From positions 1 to 31,119 of the IMG/VR virus record IMGVR_UViG_3300025655_000180: a DNA stretch of 31,119 nt; one strand, 5' to 3'. The DNA is from a virus. Every line of letters begins with the position of its first letter. Within the stretch, counting starts at the first letter, position 1. Made by a program: the position numbers and the translations under genes. The notes below the pieces were generated by a model, which saw only the letters and a program-made list of their open reading frames with translations, was not told the DNA's origin and made no database searches. Below, one piece after another: positions 12,651 through 21,042 of this stretch.

Positions 12651-14216
12651 ATGAATGAAGAAATATTTGAAGTATTCGACAACTTTAGCCAACACTTCAA
12701 AGTTGCATCACACTTTGAGCTTATGAATGATTTTCCGAGCCTAACGGACTGGATAGAGTTCCGCAATAGTTACAACTATTATTCTAGTTATCTAACTAGT
12801 TCCGGCTTTTTGAGATACAAGGACTTCGTTAATGATGTCGCTATTTTCTTCCCACCTCATAAACACGAACAAATTGAAGACTACATCCGGCGCATGAGCA
12901 CAACAAGCCCATACAATGTATACAAACATTCTATCAATGCACTACTCGGAATCATCGGACGCAAAGACGCAACCATTACAAATTCAGAAGAAGCAAGAAC
13001 CGACTTCTTGCATAAGATTGACAGCAGCTCCAGAGACTGGCAAAACTTTATTCGTACCGAAGTTTTTCCGGCTGCTATGACTGGCCTAGGCGGTATCTTT
13101 GTTGACAATGTAAACGGTAGGCCGGTTTGGTCTTGTTATGATGCAAGACACATTTCCAGAAAACATCTATGCTCTGAGTACATCGCCGGAGAAGACTACT
13201 TAAAGCGAGTCGTTTTAGTTACCGCAAGTCAGACAGAACGCAAAGACAAGGAATACGAATACGAAGAATGTAAAAAAGCATTGTGCCTAAAACTTATCGA
13301 GCGTTCAGAACTTGCAGAGTTCGAAAGTGGTGAATACGTTTCGTTCAGCAGAGAGAAAGACCCCGACAATTTTGTAGCTGTTTTTCAGATCTTTGAGAAG
13401 CGAGAATCTGAGGAGATGGAATTAACAAGCCAAGGCGTGTTTAGAAACATCTCAGGCGAAACATTAAACAGATTGCCATTCTTTTTATTCAAGGGTGCTG
13501 ATAACATGGAGGTTCCGTTTTTTAGTGCAGCTAAAAAAGCGTTGAAACTTGCAGATCAGGAGTCAGTATTCGAAAATGGTCTAGCAGTTGCTAATTATCC
13601 AATGCTTGTACACAAGTCGGATAGATCCAGTTTACCGATTGACTCGGAAGTTACAGAAAACAATCAGAATTTAAGACCTGGTCTTATCATCTCACCTCGC
13701 TCAGTTTTCGAACTACCACAAGATGACTCGCTTGACTTTTTAGAATACGAGGGCAAGCCTTTTAAGTTAACCTTTGAATACTTAAAACATCTCGCATATC
13801 AGGTCAGCAGCATGATAGCCAACAAACTAGCAGACCAGAACACAATGAAAACCAAAGCAGAGTATGAAGGGCAGCAGATGACAAATACAAGCGTGGTTCT
13901 CAGAATTGTAGATAGTTGTGAAAATGCTGTGCAGTCTGCTTGTGTTGCGTCTATTTTCTATCTCGGAGGGCAGGAGCAAGAGATCCCAAAGATAGATCTA
14001 AATCGGGATTTTGTACGTGAGCAAGTACCTAGCGGATTTGTTGACTCTATTGTTAAAACTTGGGCATCTGGTTTAATCTCTGGGGATCTCGCTATCAATA
14101 TTTTGAGAAATAAAGAGGTAATCGAGACAGACACGACATATCAGGAACAGCTTGAGAAGATAGAGCAAGAACAGGTATTCTCTGGAACTGAGCCGAGCCC
14201 AGAAGCGGATGAATGA
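12651..14216 (+). CDS. Portal protein (DUF4055-like)
   Basis: The 521-residue product is placed as portal directly after TerL. It shows the pattern of the DUF4055 portal family: an N-terminal block with PYNVYKHSINALLGIIGRKD, then TGLGGIFVDNVNGRPVW, a PFFLFKGAD segment, and a helical C-terminal stretch with KAEYEGQQM and VVLRIVDSCENAV. The portal is the dodecameric DNA gate at a capsid vertex that binds TerL and later the connectors. The length is typical. The ATG is one base after the terL stop and it ends in an ATGA overlap with the next gene. Confidence 0.85.
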   Translation: MNEEIFEVFDNFSQHFKVASHFELMNDFPSLTDWIEFRNSYNYYSSYLTSSGFLRYKDFVNDVAIFFPPHKHEQIEDYIRRMSTTSPYNVYKHSINALLGIIGRKDATITNSEEARTDFLHKIDSSSRDWQNFIRTEVFPAAMTGLGGIFVDNVNGRPVWSCYDARHISRKHLCSEYIAGEDYLKRVVLVTASQTERKDKEYEYEECKKALCLKLIERSELAEFESGEYVSFSREKDPDNFVAVFQIFEKRESEEMELTSQGVFRNISGETLNRLPFFLFKGADNMEVPFFSAAKKALKLADQESVFENGLAVANYPMLVHKSDRSSLPIDSEVTENNQNLRPGLIISPRSVFELPQDDSLDFLEYEGKPFKLTFEYLKHLAYQVSSMIANKLADQNTMKTKAEYEGQQMTNTSVVLRIVDSCENAVQSACVASIFYLGGQEQEIPKIDLNRDFVREQVPSGFVDSIVKTWASGLISGDLAINILRNKEVIETDTTYQEQLEKIEQEQVFSGTEPSPEADE

Positions 14217-15445
14217 GCTTTTTCGATACGTACATAAGAGATCAAGCATATCTACAACGGTTTGATTTTGCGAGTGCTGAGAATTACACAAATCAGCTCG
14301 AAGAGATTCGGGAATATTTAGAATCAAATCTTGCAGCATCGGACACTATCCAGAGTCAAACAAGATACCGGAATCTAATCGCACAAGTCGATGAAGAGCT
14401 TAGACCGCTTTACGCAAGACTTAAGACAGATCTAGAATCTGATAATCGTATTGCTTCACAATTTAGTTACGAAATAACTAACAAAGCTTTTGAGGGTGCA
14501 GGAGTTGAAATCAAACAGACATTCGATGCAATCCCTTTTGATGCTCTTAAGATGCTTATAAGCATAACGGACAATATTACTCTTGAGGGCTACGAGCAGA
14601 CAGACCGACAATTCAAGCCGAGTAAGGAAATAGATAAGCTTATGAGGCAGCACAGCAGAGAATACAAAAAAGCTTTAAGGCTTTCGATTGCTGAGGGTTT
14701 AGGAATTGACGATACAGTTAAACTTTTTCGAGAACTGACAGAAGACACGGACAACTTGAAAACCCATCAAGTAAACGCATTGACTCGCACAACAATAGCG
14801 GAAGCCATGCAGCGCACCAAAGAATACACGAACGAGAAGAATTTTTCTGATGTTATAGAAGGTTATCAGTGGGTGACGACACTAGACAACCGCACATCAA
14901 AAATCTGTGCAAGCAAAGCAGGACAGATAAAAAAGAAACTCGAAGACTTCCCGATACGCCCACCGGCGCATATCAATTGCAGATCTCAGATTGTGCCCTT
15001 CGGCGAATTTGACGACCCGAAGACAATGAGCCAACGGGCCCGAACATGGCAGCAGAAAATAGTCGCAACAGAAAGAGGCGAGATCAAAAGCCAGTTCAAA
15101 CTAAAAACTGATAAAGTAATGGATATACAAGTACCAAAACAATCCAGTAAATTTACAAGCTTCGATGTTTTTTTCAAACAGATGAGCAAACAGGATCAAA
15201 TAAACTGGCTCGGCCCACAGCGTTACAAAATGTACCAATCAGGCAAATTAGGCATGAAACAATTACTAGACGGACAGGGCCGGATTCGCACAGTTAAAGA
15301 GCTAGCGAACCTTTTAGGAATAAAAAAGGAAGGATTGCAGGAAATACGAAGGCGTGACAAGCAAATTAAAGCGAAAAAGCCACAAATTAGTACACGAGCA
15401 GCAAGCATACAAAGAAAACGCCGAAAATTGAACGAAAGTAAATAA
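14213..15445 (+). CDS. MuF-type minor head protein
   Basis: The 410-residue product carries the phage Mu gpF-like signature: TRTTIAEAMQRTKEY, then WVTTLDNRTSKICASKAGQ and PPAHINCRSQIVPFG (about 195-265). The paired cysteines in KICASK and INCRS fit the family's zinc-binding pattern. Such proteins sit at the portal and are needed for head assembly; some carry C-terminal effector domains. Here the tail after 280 is basic (KRRRKLNESK end) with no recognised toxin motif. It overlaps portal as ATGA. A promoter-like segment lies in its last codons. Confidence 0.9.
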   Translation: MSFFDTYIRDQAYLQRFDFASAENYTNQLEEIREYLESNLAASDTIQSQTRYRNLIAQVDEELRPLYARLKTDLESDNRIASQFSYEITNKAFEGAGVEIKQTFDAIPFDALKMLISITDNITLEGYEQTDRQFKPSKEIDKLMRQHSREYKKALRLSIAEGLGIDDTVKLFRELTEDTDNLKTHQVNALTRTTIAEAMQRTKEYTNEKNFSDVIEGYQWVTTLDNRTSKICASKAGQIKKKLEDFPIRPPAHINCRSQIVPFGEFDDPKTMSQRARTWQQKIVATERGEIKSQFKLKTDKVMDIQVPKQSSKFTSFDVFFKQMSKQDQINWLGPQRYKMYQSGKLGMKQLLDGQGRIRTVKELANLLGIKKEGLQEIRRRDKQIKAKKPQISTRAASIQRKRRKLNESK

Positions 15446-15457
15446 ATGAGTTATAAT
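15428..15457 (+). promoter_or_regulatory. Candidate promoter for scaffold and capsid genes
   Basis: TTGAAC (15428-15433) lies 18 bases before a perfect TATAAT (15452-15457). The predicted start, near 15464, coincides with the first base pairs of the triple hairpin leader, so the 5' end of this RNA would fold at once. It would boost scaffold and capsid expression, which is needed in large amounts. Confidence 0.5.
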
Positions 15458-15462
15458 GTTTC

Positions 15463-15527
15463 TGGCGAGATGCCAAAAAACCAAAACGGGCGAGACGCTC
15501 AAAAATCCCAAAACTGGCGAGATGCCA
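15463..15527 (+). repeat. Three tandem hairpins with conserved GAGAY loops
   Basis: TGGC-GAGAT-GCCA (15463-15475), GGGC-GAGAC-GCTC (15488-15500) and TGGC-GAGAT-GCCA (15515-15527) recur with A/C-rich spacers. The middle stem changes U-A to G-C and G-C to G-U but still pairs, so the fold is kept. The spacing between copies is 25 then 27 bases, which is not a single codon phase. The third hairpin abuts the AAGGAG ribosome site of the scaffold gene (ATG at 15540). It may bind a protein or stabilise the RNA. Confidence 0.7.
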
Positions 15528-15539
15528 AGGAGTGACACT

Positions 15540-16274
15540 ATGTCTAAAGTTTTAACAGCTTATAGCGTTGAAGATTTTAACGAACTAAACGAAGATGATA
15601 AGAAGTTTTTAGTAGAGGAAGACGGAAAAGTATTCTATGACCCGTCACCACTTTTAAGAACTTTAGAGAATCAGAGAAAAGCCGAAAGAGAGGCAAAAGC
15701 GGAAGCGGAGCGAATCAAGGCGCAGATCGAAATATTAAAATCTGAAAACAGCAAAGCAGTGAAACCAGAAGAGAAGAACGAAGACCCACAAGATTCAGCG
15801 CAGCTTTTAGAGATGCAAAAAGCATTAAAAGCTATGCAGGATCAAATGAGCTTTGAGAGGCAGCAAAACGCAAAGCTGAAAATGCAGCAACAAACAGCAA
15901 GAGCAGCGGAGGCGGTTGGAATGCGCTCAGAGTGCGTAAAACTCTTCGAGGGACAGATAGCTTCTGATGACAGAGGTGCATTTGTTCTGGACGTGGACGG
16001 AACTCCAAAAATTGACCCCATGACGGGCGACAGAATAAGCATTGAAGATTATTTCAAGGATTATCTAAAATCTAATTCTTGGGCTAGTAAGGATGCAAGC
16101 TCTGGAGCAAGTTTCGAGGGTTCTGGGATTAGAGGACAAATCAACAAGGTACAAACTTCTAAAACTCAAGAGCGAGAAATACGCAAAGGGTATCAAGAGG
16201 CTGTACTCAGCGGAAATAAAAACGCAATACAAAAATTTAGGTTGAAGGCGATTAACGCCGGAATAAACTTATAA
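15540..16274 (+). CDS. Head scaffolding protein
   Basis: The 244-residue product is placed immediately before the capsid gene and looks like a scaffold. It begins MSKVLTAYSVEDFNEL and has a long charged helical region (REAKAEAERIKAQIEIL, then LEMQKALKAMQDQM) typical of coiled-coil scaffolds. It continues into a domain with GMRSECVKLFEGQ, and the C-terminus is basic. The scaffold directs capsid subunits into a correct prohead and then leaves or is degraded. I chose 15540 because AAGGAG lies seven bases upstream; the frame is open further up, through the hairpin repeats, but has no ribosome site. Confidence 0.8.
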   Translation: MSKVLTAYSVEDFNELNEDDKKFLVEEDGKVFYDPSPLLRTLENQRKAEREAKAEAERIKAQIEILKSENSKAVKPEEKNEDPQDSAQLLEMQKALKAMQDQMSFERQQNAKLKMQQQTARAAEAVGMRSECVKLFEGQIASDDRGAFVLDVDGTPKIDPMTGDRISIEDYFKDYLKSNSWASKDASSGASFEGSGIRGQINKVQTSKTQEREIRKGYQEAVLSGNKNAIQKFRLKAINAGINL

Positions 16275-16287
16275 AAGGAGTAAAAAA

Positions 16288-17247
16288 ATGGCATCAACTA
16301 CAGCAAGTGGGTTAATCACCAACCTAGCCAATTATCAAGGTGAATGGATCGGAATCGGTCAAAGAAAGTACCCTTTTTCCAGTCTTTTGGGAATGGGAGC
16401 ACTAGAGAGAGGCGAAGAATCCCCCTTTCGAGAAGTCGGGGCGATGAAGTTCAATATGAGCCAGTCTTATTCGCTTGATTCGGCCTCCCAGGCGGTCGTA
16501 AGTGAGTCCGATACTTTCAACGCTGCTACTAGCACAGTTTACCAAACTACACAGAACACAAATTATTGCCAAGTAATGCGTGAAGGTGTCAGATTTTCAG
16601 ATCTAAAGCTTTCTGATAGATCAATCAGCGGTAACGCTATCGACGGCGATATCTTCGCTATGCAAGAGTTTCAAAAGCAAATCATGATTCATCTAGAGCA
16701 AATGAAGAGAGATTTTGAATACTCAATAATTAACGGAACTGGTCAGGATGGATCAAGTAATCCTGCTACAGCTTTCCAAGTCAACGGACTTTACACAGCT
16801 TTGAGCACCAACAAGATCGACGCTTCGGCGGTTGCAATCTCCAAGCCTTTGATCGAAAGCCTAGCTGAGTCTATGCTTGATAACGGTGCTGACATGGAGG
16901 ACATGTATTTTATGTGCAGATCCAATCTTTTGATGGACATAAATACACTTTACGGAGTTCAGCCAAGAAGTGAGAGCCGAGGCGGTATCAACTTGCTAGA
17001 GCTAGTTATTCCAGGTATGCCACCTGTAAAGCTTGTATACAATGACCTTGTACCAAACGGCGTTTTGTTAGCTGTTGATATGGGTCACTGTGAAGGTGTT
17101 TCAAACACTACCCCAGGCTTACCACAAATCTCATTCCGATCTACTGCAAACGTAGGTCAAGGTGAGATTGGCGAAGTTTTCGCTAAAATCGGAATTGATT
17201 TCGGTCACGAAAGCAAGCACGGAGCACTTCACAACTTATCAGTGTAA
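16288..17247 (+). CDS. Major capsid protein (SU10/HK97-fold type)
   Basis: The 319-residue product has the length and pattern of SU10-like (DUF5309-type) major capsid proteins. It starts MASTTASGLITNLANYQGEW and contains YPFSSLLGMGALERGEESPF, a long helix (EQMKRDFEYSIINGTGQ) and a P-domain-like VYNDLVPNGVLLAVDMGH. The ribosome site AAAGGAG is strong, in keeping with very high expression. It builds the icosahedral shell around the scaffold. No N-terminal processing site is obvious. It is followed by small head-completion genes. Confidence 0.9.
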   Translation: MASTTASGLITNLANYQGEWIGIGQRKYPFSSLLGMGALERGEESPFREVGAMKFNMSQSYSLDSASQAVVSESDTFNAATSTVYQTTQNTNYCQVMREGVRFSDLKLSDRSISGNAIDGDIFAMQEFQKQIMIHLEQMKRDFEYSIINGTGQDGSSNPATAFQVNGLYTALSTNKIDASAVAISKPLIESLAESMLDNGADMEDMYFMCRSNLLMDINTLYGVQPRSESRGGINLLELVIPGMPPVKLVYNDLVPNGVLLAVDMGHCEGVSNTTPGLPQISFRSTANVGQGEIGEVFAKIGIDFGHESKHGALHNLSV

Positions 17248-17256
17248 GGAATAAAC

Positions 17257-17451
17257 ATGGCTGAAAAGAAACAACTAAAAGACTTAGAACCGGTTAAGCA
17301 GAAAAGGCGTGTGGACGTTCGTGTTGCATCCTTCATGTTTCGGGGAGAAGTCAAAAAAGCAAAGTACGACGAGATCAAGCACGTTCATTATTTTGAACTT
17401 GAAAACGATCATGACGAATTTGCTAAACACGTATTGAGAAAGGCTAAATAA
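17257..17451 (+). CDS. Small late protein of unknown function
   Basis: The 64-residue basic product starts MAEKKQLKDLEPVKQKRR and has a strand-rich middle (VDVRVASFMFRGEVKKAKYD) and an acidic-basic end. It lies between the capsid and connector genes, with only one base before the next ATG, so it is surely translated as part of the head operon. A role as a decoration or connector accessory is possible but not demonstrated. Confidence 0.65.
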   Translation: MAEKKQLKDLEPVKQKRRVDVRVASFMFRGEVKKAKYDEIKHVHYFELENDHDEFAKHVLRKAK

Positions 17452-17452
17452 C

Positions 17453-17971
17453 ATGGCAATTGTGTTTAATTCGACGGTGTCAGCAAGTGGGGCTAACTCT
17501 TATGCTAGCGTCGCTGAACTAAACCAATATCGTGAGAATCTTGGGCTGTCGGTTCTATCTGAATCGGCAGCTCAGGTTGCCTTGATACGTGCTACTAGTT
17601 GGCTCGATAATTGTTATAGGGCTTACTGGAAAACACAGAAAAAAGCGGTCAGTACTCAAGCTTTGCATTGGCCACAGGACGGAGCAAAGGATTTTGCAGG
17701 AACGGAATTAAGCAAAACAGCAATACCGGCACAAGTGCAACAAGCTGTATATGAGTATGCAATAAGAGCAGAGAGTCAAACGACACTAGATCCAGTGCCT
17801 AGTACAAACGTTAAAAGTCAGGAACTCGAAGGACTCGGCAAACAGGAATTTTTCAATCCTAAGAATAGTCAGCAGTTACCGGATGATTTTTCTTTTATTG
17901 ATACAATCCTAACCGGCTTAATCGTCGGAAGACCTGGCGGTGCTAGGATTTTAAGATTAGAAAGAGCCTAA
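17453..17971 (+). CDS. Head-tail connector (DnaT-like adaptor)
   Basis: The 172-residue product has SYASVAELNQYRENLGL followed by AALIRAT-like VALIRATSWLDNCYRAYW and later ALHWPQDGAKD and IPAQVQQAVYEYA. This arrangement matches the DnaT-like connector family encoded between capsid and tail genes: a helical bundle binding under the portal. The ATG follows the previous stop by one base. The position before the head-closure gene agrees with adaptor function, as in gp6/gp15-type connectors. Confidence 0.75.
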   Translation: MAIVFNSTVSASGANSYASVAELNQYRENLGLSVLSESAAQVALIRATSWLDNCYRAYWKTQKKAVSTQALHWPQDGAKDFAGTELSKTAIPAQVQQAVYEYAIRAESQTTLDPVPSTNVKSQELEGLGKQEFFNPKNSQQLPDDFSFIDTILTGLIVGRPGGARILRLERA

Positions 17972-17974
17972 ACA

Positions 17975-18340
17975 ATGAAACAAGCATTCGTTAAAATGAA
18001 AAACAGTATTTTGAATGCTTTTGATGACTTTGTTGAATCAAGCGTATCATTAAAGTTCAATCCTACCACTACATACAACGCAGCCACCGGAGCAGCTACA
18101 GTTACATATTCAACTAATGAGACTGTAAAAGCTTACTTATCAGTTTACAAACGACAAGCCACAGGATTAGAAATAAAAGCCGGTGAGCTTAGACTCTTAT
18201 TAGACACAGTCAGCGAAGTACCGCCGAACAGCGAAATCACTGTGGGCTCAAAAGTGTATCGAGTGCTTGAGGTGCAGCCTATACCAAAAACAAATCAAAT
18301 CATGACAGAGTGTAAAGTCGAGGCGGTCAACAATGCTTAG
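17975..18340 (+). CDS. Head-closure protein (stopper)
   Basis: The 121-residue product resembles phage head-closure proteins: a short helical beginning, then a beta barrel with TYNAATGAATVTYSTNETVK and GSKVYRVLEVQPIPKTNQI. The order adaptor, closure, neck, tail terminator is the standard one in siphoviruses. It would seal the packaged head and offer the docking surface for the tail. The end overlaps the next start by eight bases. Sequence alone is weak; gene order raises confidence. Confidence 0.65.
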   Translation: MKQAFVKMKNSILNAFDDFVESSVSLKFNPTTTYNAATGAATVTYSTNETVKAYLSVYKRQATGLEIKAGELRLLLDTVSEVPPNSEITVGSKVYRVLEVQPIPKTNQIMTECKVEAVNNA

Positions 18341-18767
18341 CATGGATCTTGCCCGACTACAAAACACATTAAATAAGTATGTCGAAAAGACTAACGCAGC
18401 TCCAAGCAAAGCAACTAGGGGCGTTATGTTGTCCATCAACAGACAAACAATTTTAACAACACCGACAGACACCGGACGACTTGTAGGTAGTTGGATTATT
18501 TCAGCGAACCGGCCCAGTTCTTACGTTCCGACAGTTTCCAATCGAAGAATATCAGAACAAGCAGCTGCGGAAATAAAACGAAAAACGATAGAAAAGAATG
18601 CAAAGAAGTTAGAGCAGTTAAAAGACTTCTCCGGCGTTCTATATTTTACAACTGCTGTCAGATACGCAAAGATTGTAGAATTCGGAGCAGGACGTAGAGT
18701 TGGTAAATTCATGTTGTCAAAAGCGGTACAGATAGCAATTCAGAAAGTCCGGAATAAAATCGCATGA
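18333..18767 (+). CDS. Neck/tail completion protein (HK97 gp10-like)
   Basis: The 144-residue basic product has the family hallmark TPTDTGRLVGSWII (about 49-62), followed later by AVRYAKIVEFGAGRR and a final helix. This set is characteristic of HK97 gp10-type tail-completion proteins. It acts at the head-tail junction. GAGG-like bases upstream support the start at 18333; a second ATG at 18342 would shorten it by three residues. It overlaps the next start (ATGA). Confidence 0.8.
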   Translation: MLSMDLARLQNTLNKYVEKTNAAPSKATRGVMLSINRQTILTTPTDTGRLVGSWIISANRPSSYVPTVSNRRISEQAAAEIKRKTIEKNAKKLEQLKDFSGVLYFTTAVRYAKIVEFGAGRRVGKFMLSKAVQIAIQKVRNKIA

Positions 18768-19168
18768 ATTACTTAGAGATTAAAAATAATCTAGAATCCG
18801 CTTTAAGTTCTTTTTGGACAAGTACGCCCATACTGTGGGAAAACACGTTACAGAAAGAATCAGATACAAATAGCGTTTATATTGTGCCAAGTGTTCAACC
18901 TGCGGATTCAATAAAAATAGAATCGGGTGTCGGTGGACTTGTGAACACTTTTGGCTTATTTTCAATTAGAATTGTGGGCAAAGCTGATGGCACAGGGACA
19001 AGAACACTGCTACAATATGCTGACAATTTGAATAATCATTTTTCTAACACCTTTTTCGGAGCTACTCACACCGAAACAGGTAGAATACAAAATTTAGGAG
19101 TAACAGATAATCGGTATGAGGTTGTGGTATTGATTCCTTACAACCATCACCAGAATCCAAGGAGCTAA
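18764..19168 (+). CDS. Tail terminator protein (DUF4128-like)
   Basis: The 134-residue product starts MNYLEIKNNLESALSSFW and continues TSTPILWENTLQ, then ends with a TGRIQNLGVTDNRYEVVVLI strand and a hydrophilic tail. This fits the DUF4128 family that caps the tail tube and stops its growth. It lies between the neck and tail-tube genes, as expected, and overlaps its upstream neighbour as ATGA. Confidence 0.75.
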   Translation: MNYLEIKNNLESALSSFWTSTPILWENTLQKESDTNSVYIVPSVQPADSIKIESGVGGLVNTFGLFSIRIVGKADGTGTRTLLQYADNLNNHFSNTFFGATHTETGRIQNLGVTDNRYEVVVLIPYNHHQNPRS

Positions 19169-19170
19169 AA

Positions 19171-20577
19171 ATGGCAGAATCAATTGCACGAGGATCTCAA
19201 ACCGAGATCGTATACATCAAAGAAACAACCGCAGGAAGTGTACCTACTTCTGGAAGCGTTTACAAAATTAAAGCAGCGTCAGAAAGTTTTGAATCACAAT
19301 TACCTACAGAATTTGACGGAGATATCGCATCTGATGGGATGAAAGCTTCGACGGTTCGACAGCTTAGAACCTTAACCGGTGGCTTTTCTTCTCAAGTAGA
19401 AAAAGGCGCATACAATGATTTTTTCTTATCTCTTTTGCGTCAGAGTGCTTTGACTACAGATACTTATTCGGTGACTGTAACAAGTACAGATAACGGCGAT
19501 GGCACTTGTACAATTGCTGCCGGAAGCGGTACCCCTTTTGCGGATGTTATTGTAAACGGCCCTATTAAGGTTTCGGGTTTCAGTTCCTCAGCAATGAATG
19601 ACATTTTTAGAGTCGTTGAAGTTTTAAGTTCTGGCTTGTCTGTTAAAATCGGTAAGATTTCAGACTCTCAAAGCTTCGCAGCAGAAAGCACAGTTTCCGC
19701 AACTCTTACACAAACTTACGCCAAAAACGGCGGAAGTTATCCAACAAGTTTCACCATTGAGAAGCGGATGAGCCAAGTTAATACCGAAGGGTCTTTTATT
19801 CGCTTATCAGGTGAGCAAGTGAATACAATGAGCTTAGACGTTGCACCAGGCGGAGCCCCAGGTCTTAGTTTTGAATTCTTAGGTTTGAATAACACTTTTG
19901 CAAATGATGGAGTTGTTGGGCCATATAATTGGGTAATTGACGGGGCGCAAACAGCACCAGATACGACAATAGCAATAACCGGAGGGACAACAGACCCTCA
20001 GGCCGGTGACATTATGCATATTGCAGGAGACGCAACAAATACTCGATATACAGTGAGCTCATTCGCTGCCGGTACTGTTACCGTATCCCCTACTTTGCAA
20101 GATGATATCGCAGACGCTGACAAGGTCTTTTTCTATCGCCCTGGCTCTGATGCCGGATCTGGGCAAAAGATGGAGAACAATCTTGGATACATGACACTAG
20201 ACGGAGATCAACACTGCATCACCGCAGGGAATTTATCTTTGACTAGTAACCTATCACCTACAAATTGTGTAGGCGACGACGAAGCCACAAACCTTGTGGA
20301 AGGTTCAAGAGACGTAACAGGAACGATTACCCCTTATTTCTGTAAAACTATTCAGCCAATATTGACAAGCATTCGGAACGGTTCAACTTTCCCTATTGTC
20401 TTTTTTATGGCTGATGTTTCGGGTAATGTAATTGCTGTGCACGTTCCTCAAGCAAAAGCGGATCAAGAACTTGTGAAGCGAGCTGATGACGGGGCACTGT
20501 TGCAAAACATTCCTTTCAAGTCAGAGAAAAACACAGCACTGGGGACAAACTGCATAATACACGTACTTAACGCATAA
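19171..20577 (+). CDS. Major tail tube protein with inserted domains
   Basis: The 468-residue product is a long version of the phage tail tube protein family. N-terminal SIARGSQTEIVYIKETTAG and C-terminal blocks (TAGNLSLTSNLSPTNCVGDD; REDVTGTITPYF-like RDVTGTITPYF) fit the tube core. Between these parts are two inserted beta domains, about residues 98-182 and 256-325. The second has AGDIMHIAGDATNTRYTV and the first ends FRVVEVLSSGLSVKIGKI; both resemble domains in the products at 25211 and 27149. It has a GGAG ribosome site. It is followed by a hairpin leader before the tail chaperone gene. Inserted domains probably decorate the tail surface. Confidence 0.85.
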   Translation: MAESIARGSQTEIVYIKETTAGSVPTSGSVYKIKAASESFESQLPTEFDGDIASDGMKASTVRQLRTLTGGFSSQVEKGAYNDFFLSLLRQSALTTDTYSVTVTSTDNGDGTCTIAAGSGTPFADVIVNGPIKVSGFSSSAMNDIFRVVEVLSSGLSVKIGKISDSQSFAAESTVSATLTQTYAKNGGSYPTSFTIEKRMSQVNTEGSFIRLSGEQVNTMSLDVAPGGAPGLSFEFLGLNNTFANDGVVGPYNWVIDGAQTAPDTTIAITGGTTDPQAGDIMHIAGDATNTRYTVSSFAAGTVTVSPTLQDDIADADKVFFYRPGSDAGSGQKMENNLGYMTLDGDQHCITAGNLSLTSNLSPTNCVGDDEATNLVEGSRDVTGTITPYFCKTIQPILTSIRNGSTFPIVFFMADVSGNVIAVHVPQAKADQELVKRADDGALLQNIPFKSEKNTALGTNCIIHVLNA

Positions 20578-20593
20578 CAATAAACTAACAACT

Positions 20594-20662
20594 AGCTAGC
20601 CGGATTCTGGAGCAGTACGTGTCTCCGCTCTTGATGAAAGCTAGCTTTTTCAATGGAGACAC
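20594..20662 (+). promoter_or_regulatory. Terminator and anti-Shine-Dalgarno switch before the tail chaperone
   Basis: AGCTAGC (20594-20600) pairs with GCTAGCT (20640-20646) across a 39-base loop and is followed by four T. Inside that loop lies GTGTCTCC (20619-20626), an exact partner of GGAGACAC (20655-20662), which contains the GGAG ribosome site seven bases before the ATG at 20665. Pairing of the second set hides the ribosome site and crosses the first set. The two folds should therefore exclude each other or form a pseudoknot. The usual explanation is a partial terminator after the tail tube gene. Confidence 0.55.
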
Positions 20663-20664
20663 AC

Positions 20665-21042
20665 ATGGAATTTTCAGAGCACATTGCAAAACTTAAAAAA
20701 TTTACTTTCGAAGACTTCACCGAGCAAAAAACTAAGGCATGGATAGAGTTGAGAAATCCCGACACAAGCCCAGAATTTATAGATGCAAGAGTTGAGATTA
20801 TCAAAAGCGAAAAAGACCAACAGCAGAAGACAAACGATATTTTAGAAGCAGTATCAAAGCATCTTGTTTGTAACTGGGAAGGCTTGAAATACAAAGGTAA
20901 GAAAATACCTTTCAGCCAGAAAAACGCTAGCGAATTTATGAAAAATAGCATTTTTCACGCTTTTGTATTCTCTCGTCTTTTCGATCAAAGCTTTTGGAAA
21001 GAATCATGCGAGCTTGATTTTGAAGCAATCGAAAAAAAGTAA
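20665..21042 (+). CDS. Tail assembly chaperone, short form (G-like)
   Basis: The 125-residue product starts MEFSEHIAKLKKFTFEDF. It lies between tail tube and tape measure genes, the classic position of the G/GT tail assembly chaperones that bind the tape measure and recruit tube subunits. It is mainly helical (EIIKSEKDQQQKTNDILEAV). The start at 20665 has a GGAG site; an in-frame ATG at 20653 has none. The ending IEKK followed by stop sits on the frameshift heptamer, so a fraction of ribosomes should read on. Confidence 0.8.
   Translation: MEFSEHIAKLKKFTFEDFTEQKTKAWIELRNPDTSPEFIDARVEIIKSEKDQQQKTNDILEAVSKHLVCNWEGLKYKGKKIPFSQKNASEFMKNSIFHAFVFSRLFDQSFWKESCELDFEAIEKK
21033..21039 (+). other. Programmed -1 frameshift site
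   Basis: The zero-frame codons GAA AAA AAG precede the stop TAA. The heptamer A AAA AAG is the strongest -1 slippery sequence known in E. coli. Shifting gives an uninterrupted frame to the stop at 21357-21359. No strong downstream stem is evident; a weak GCGT/ACGC hairpin lies at 21067-21080. Confidence 0.85.

Noticed and set aside
14213-15445. Possible toxin domain at the C-terminus of the MuF-type protein
   Set aside because: The C-terminal part is basic and lacks any recognisable toxin motif; it looks like an ordinary head protein tail.
15446-15535. 29-residue frame starting MSYNVSGEMPKNQN over the triple hairpin
   Set aside because: It starts right after the MuF stop and is open, but the repeat spacing of 25 then 27 bases breaks codon phase, so conservation seems to be at RNA level. 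A leader peptide cannot be excluded.
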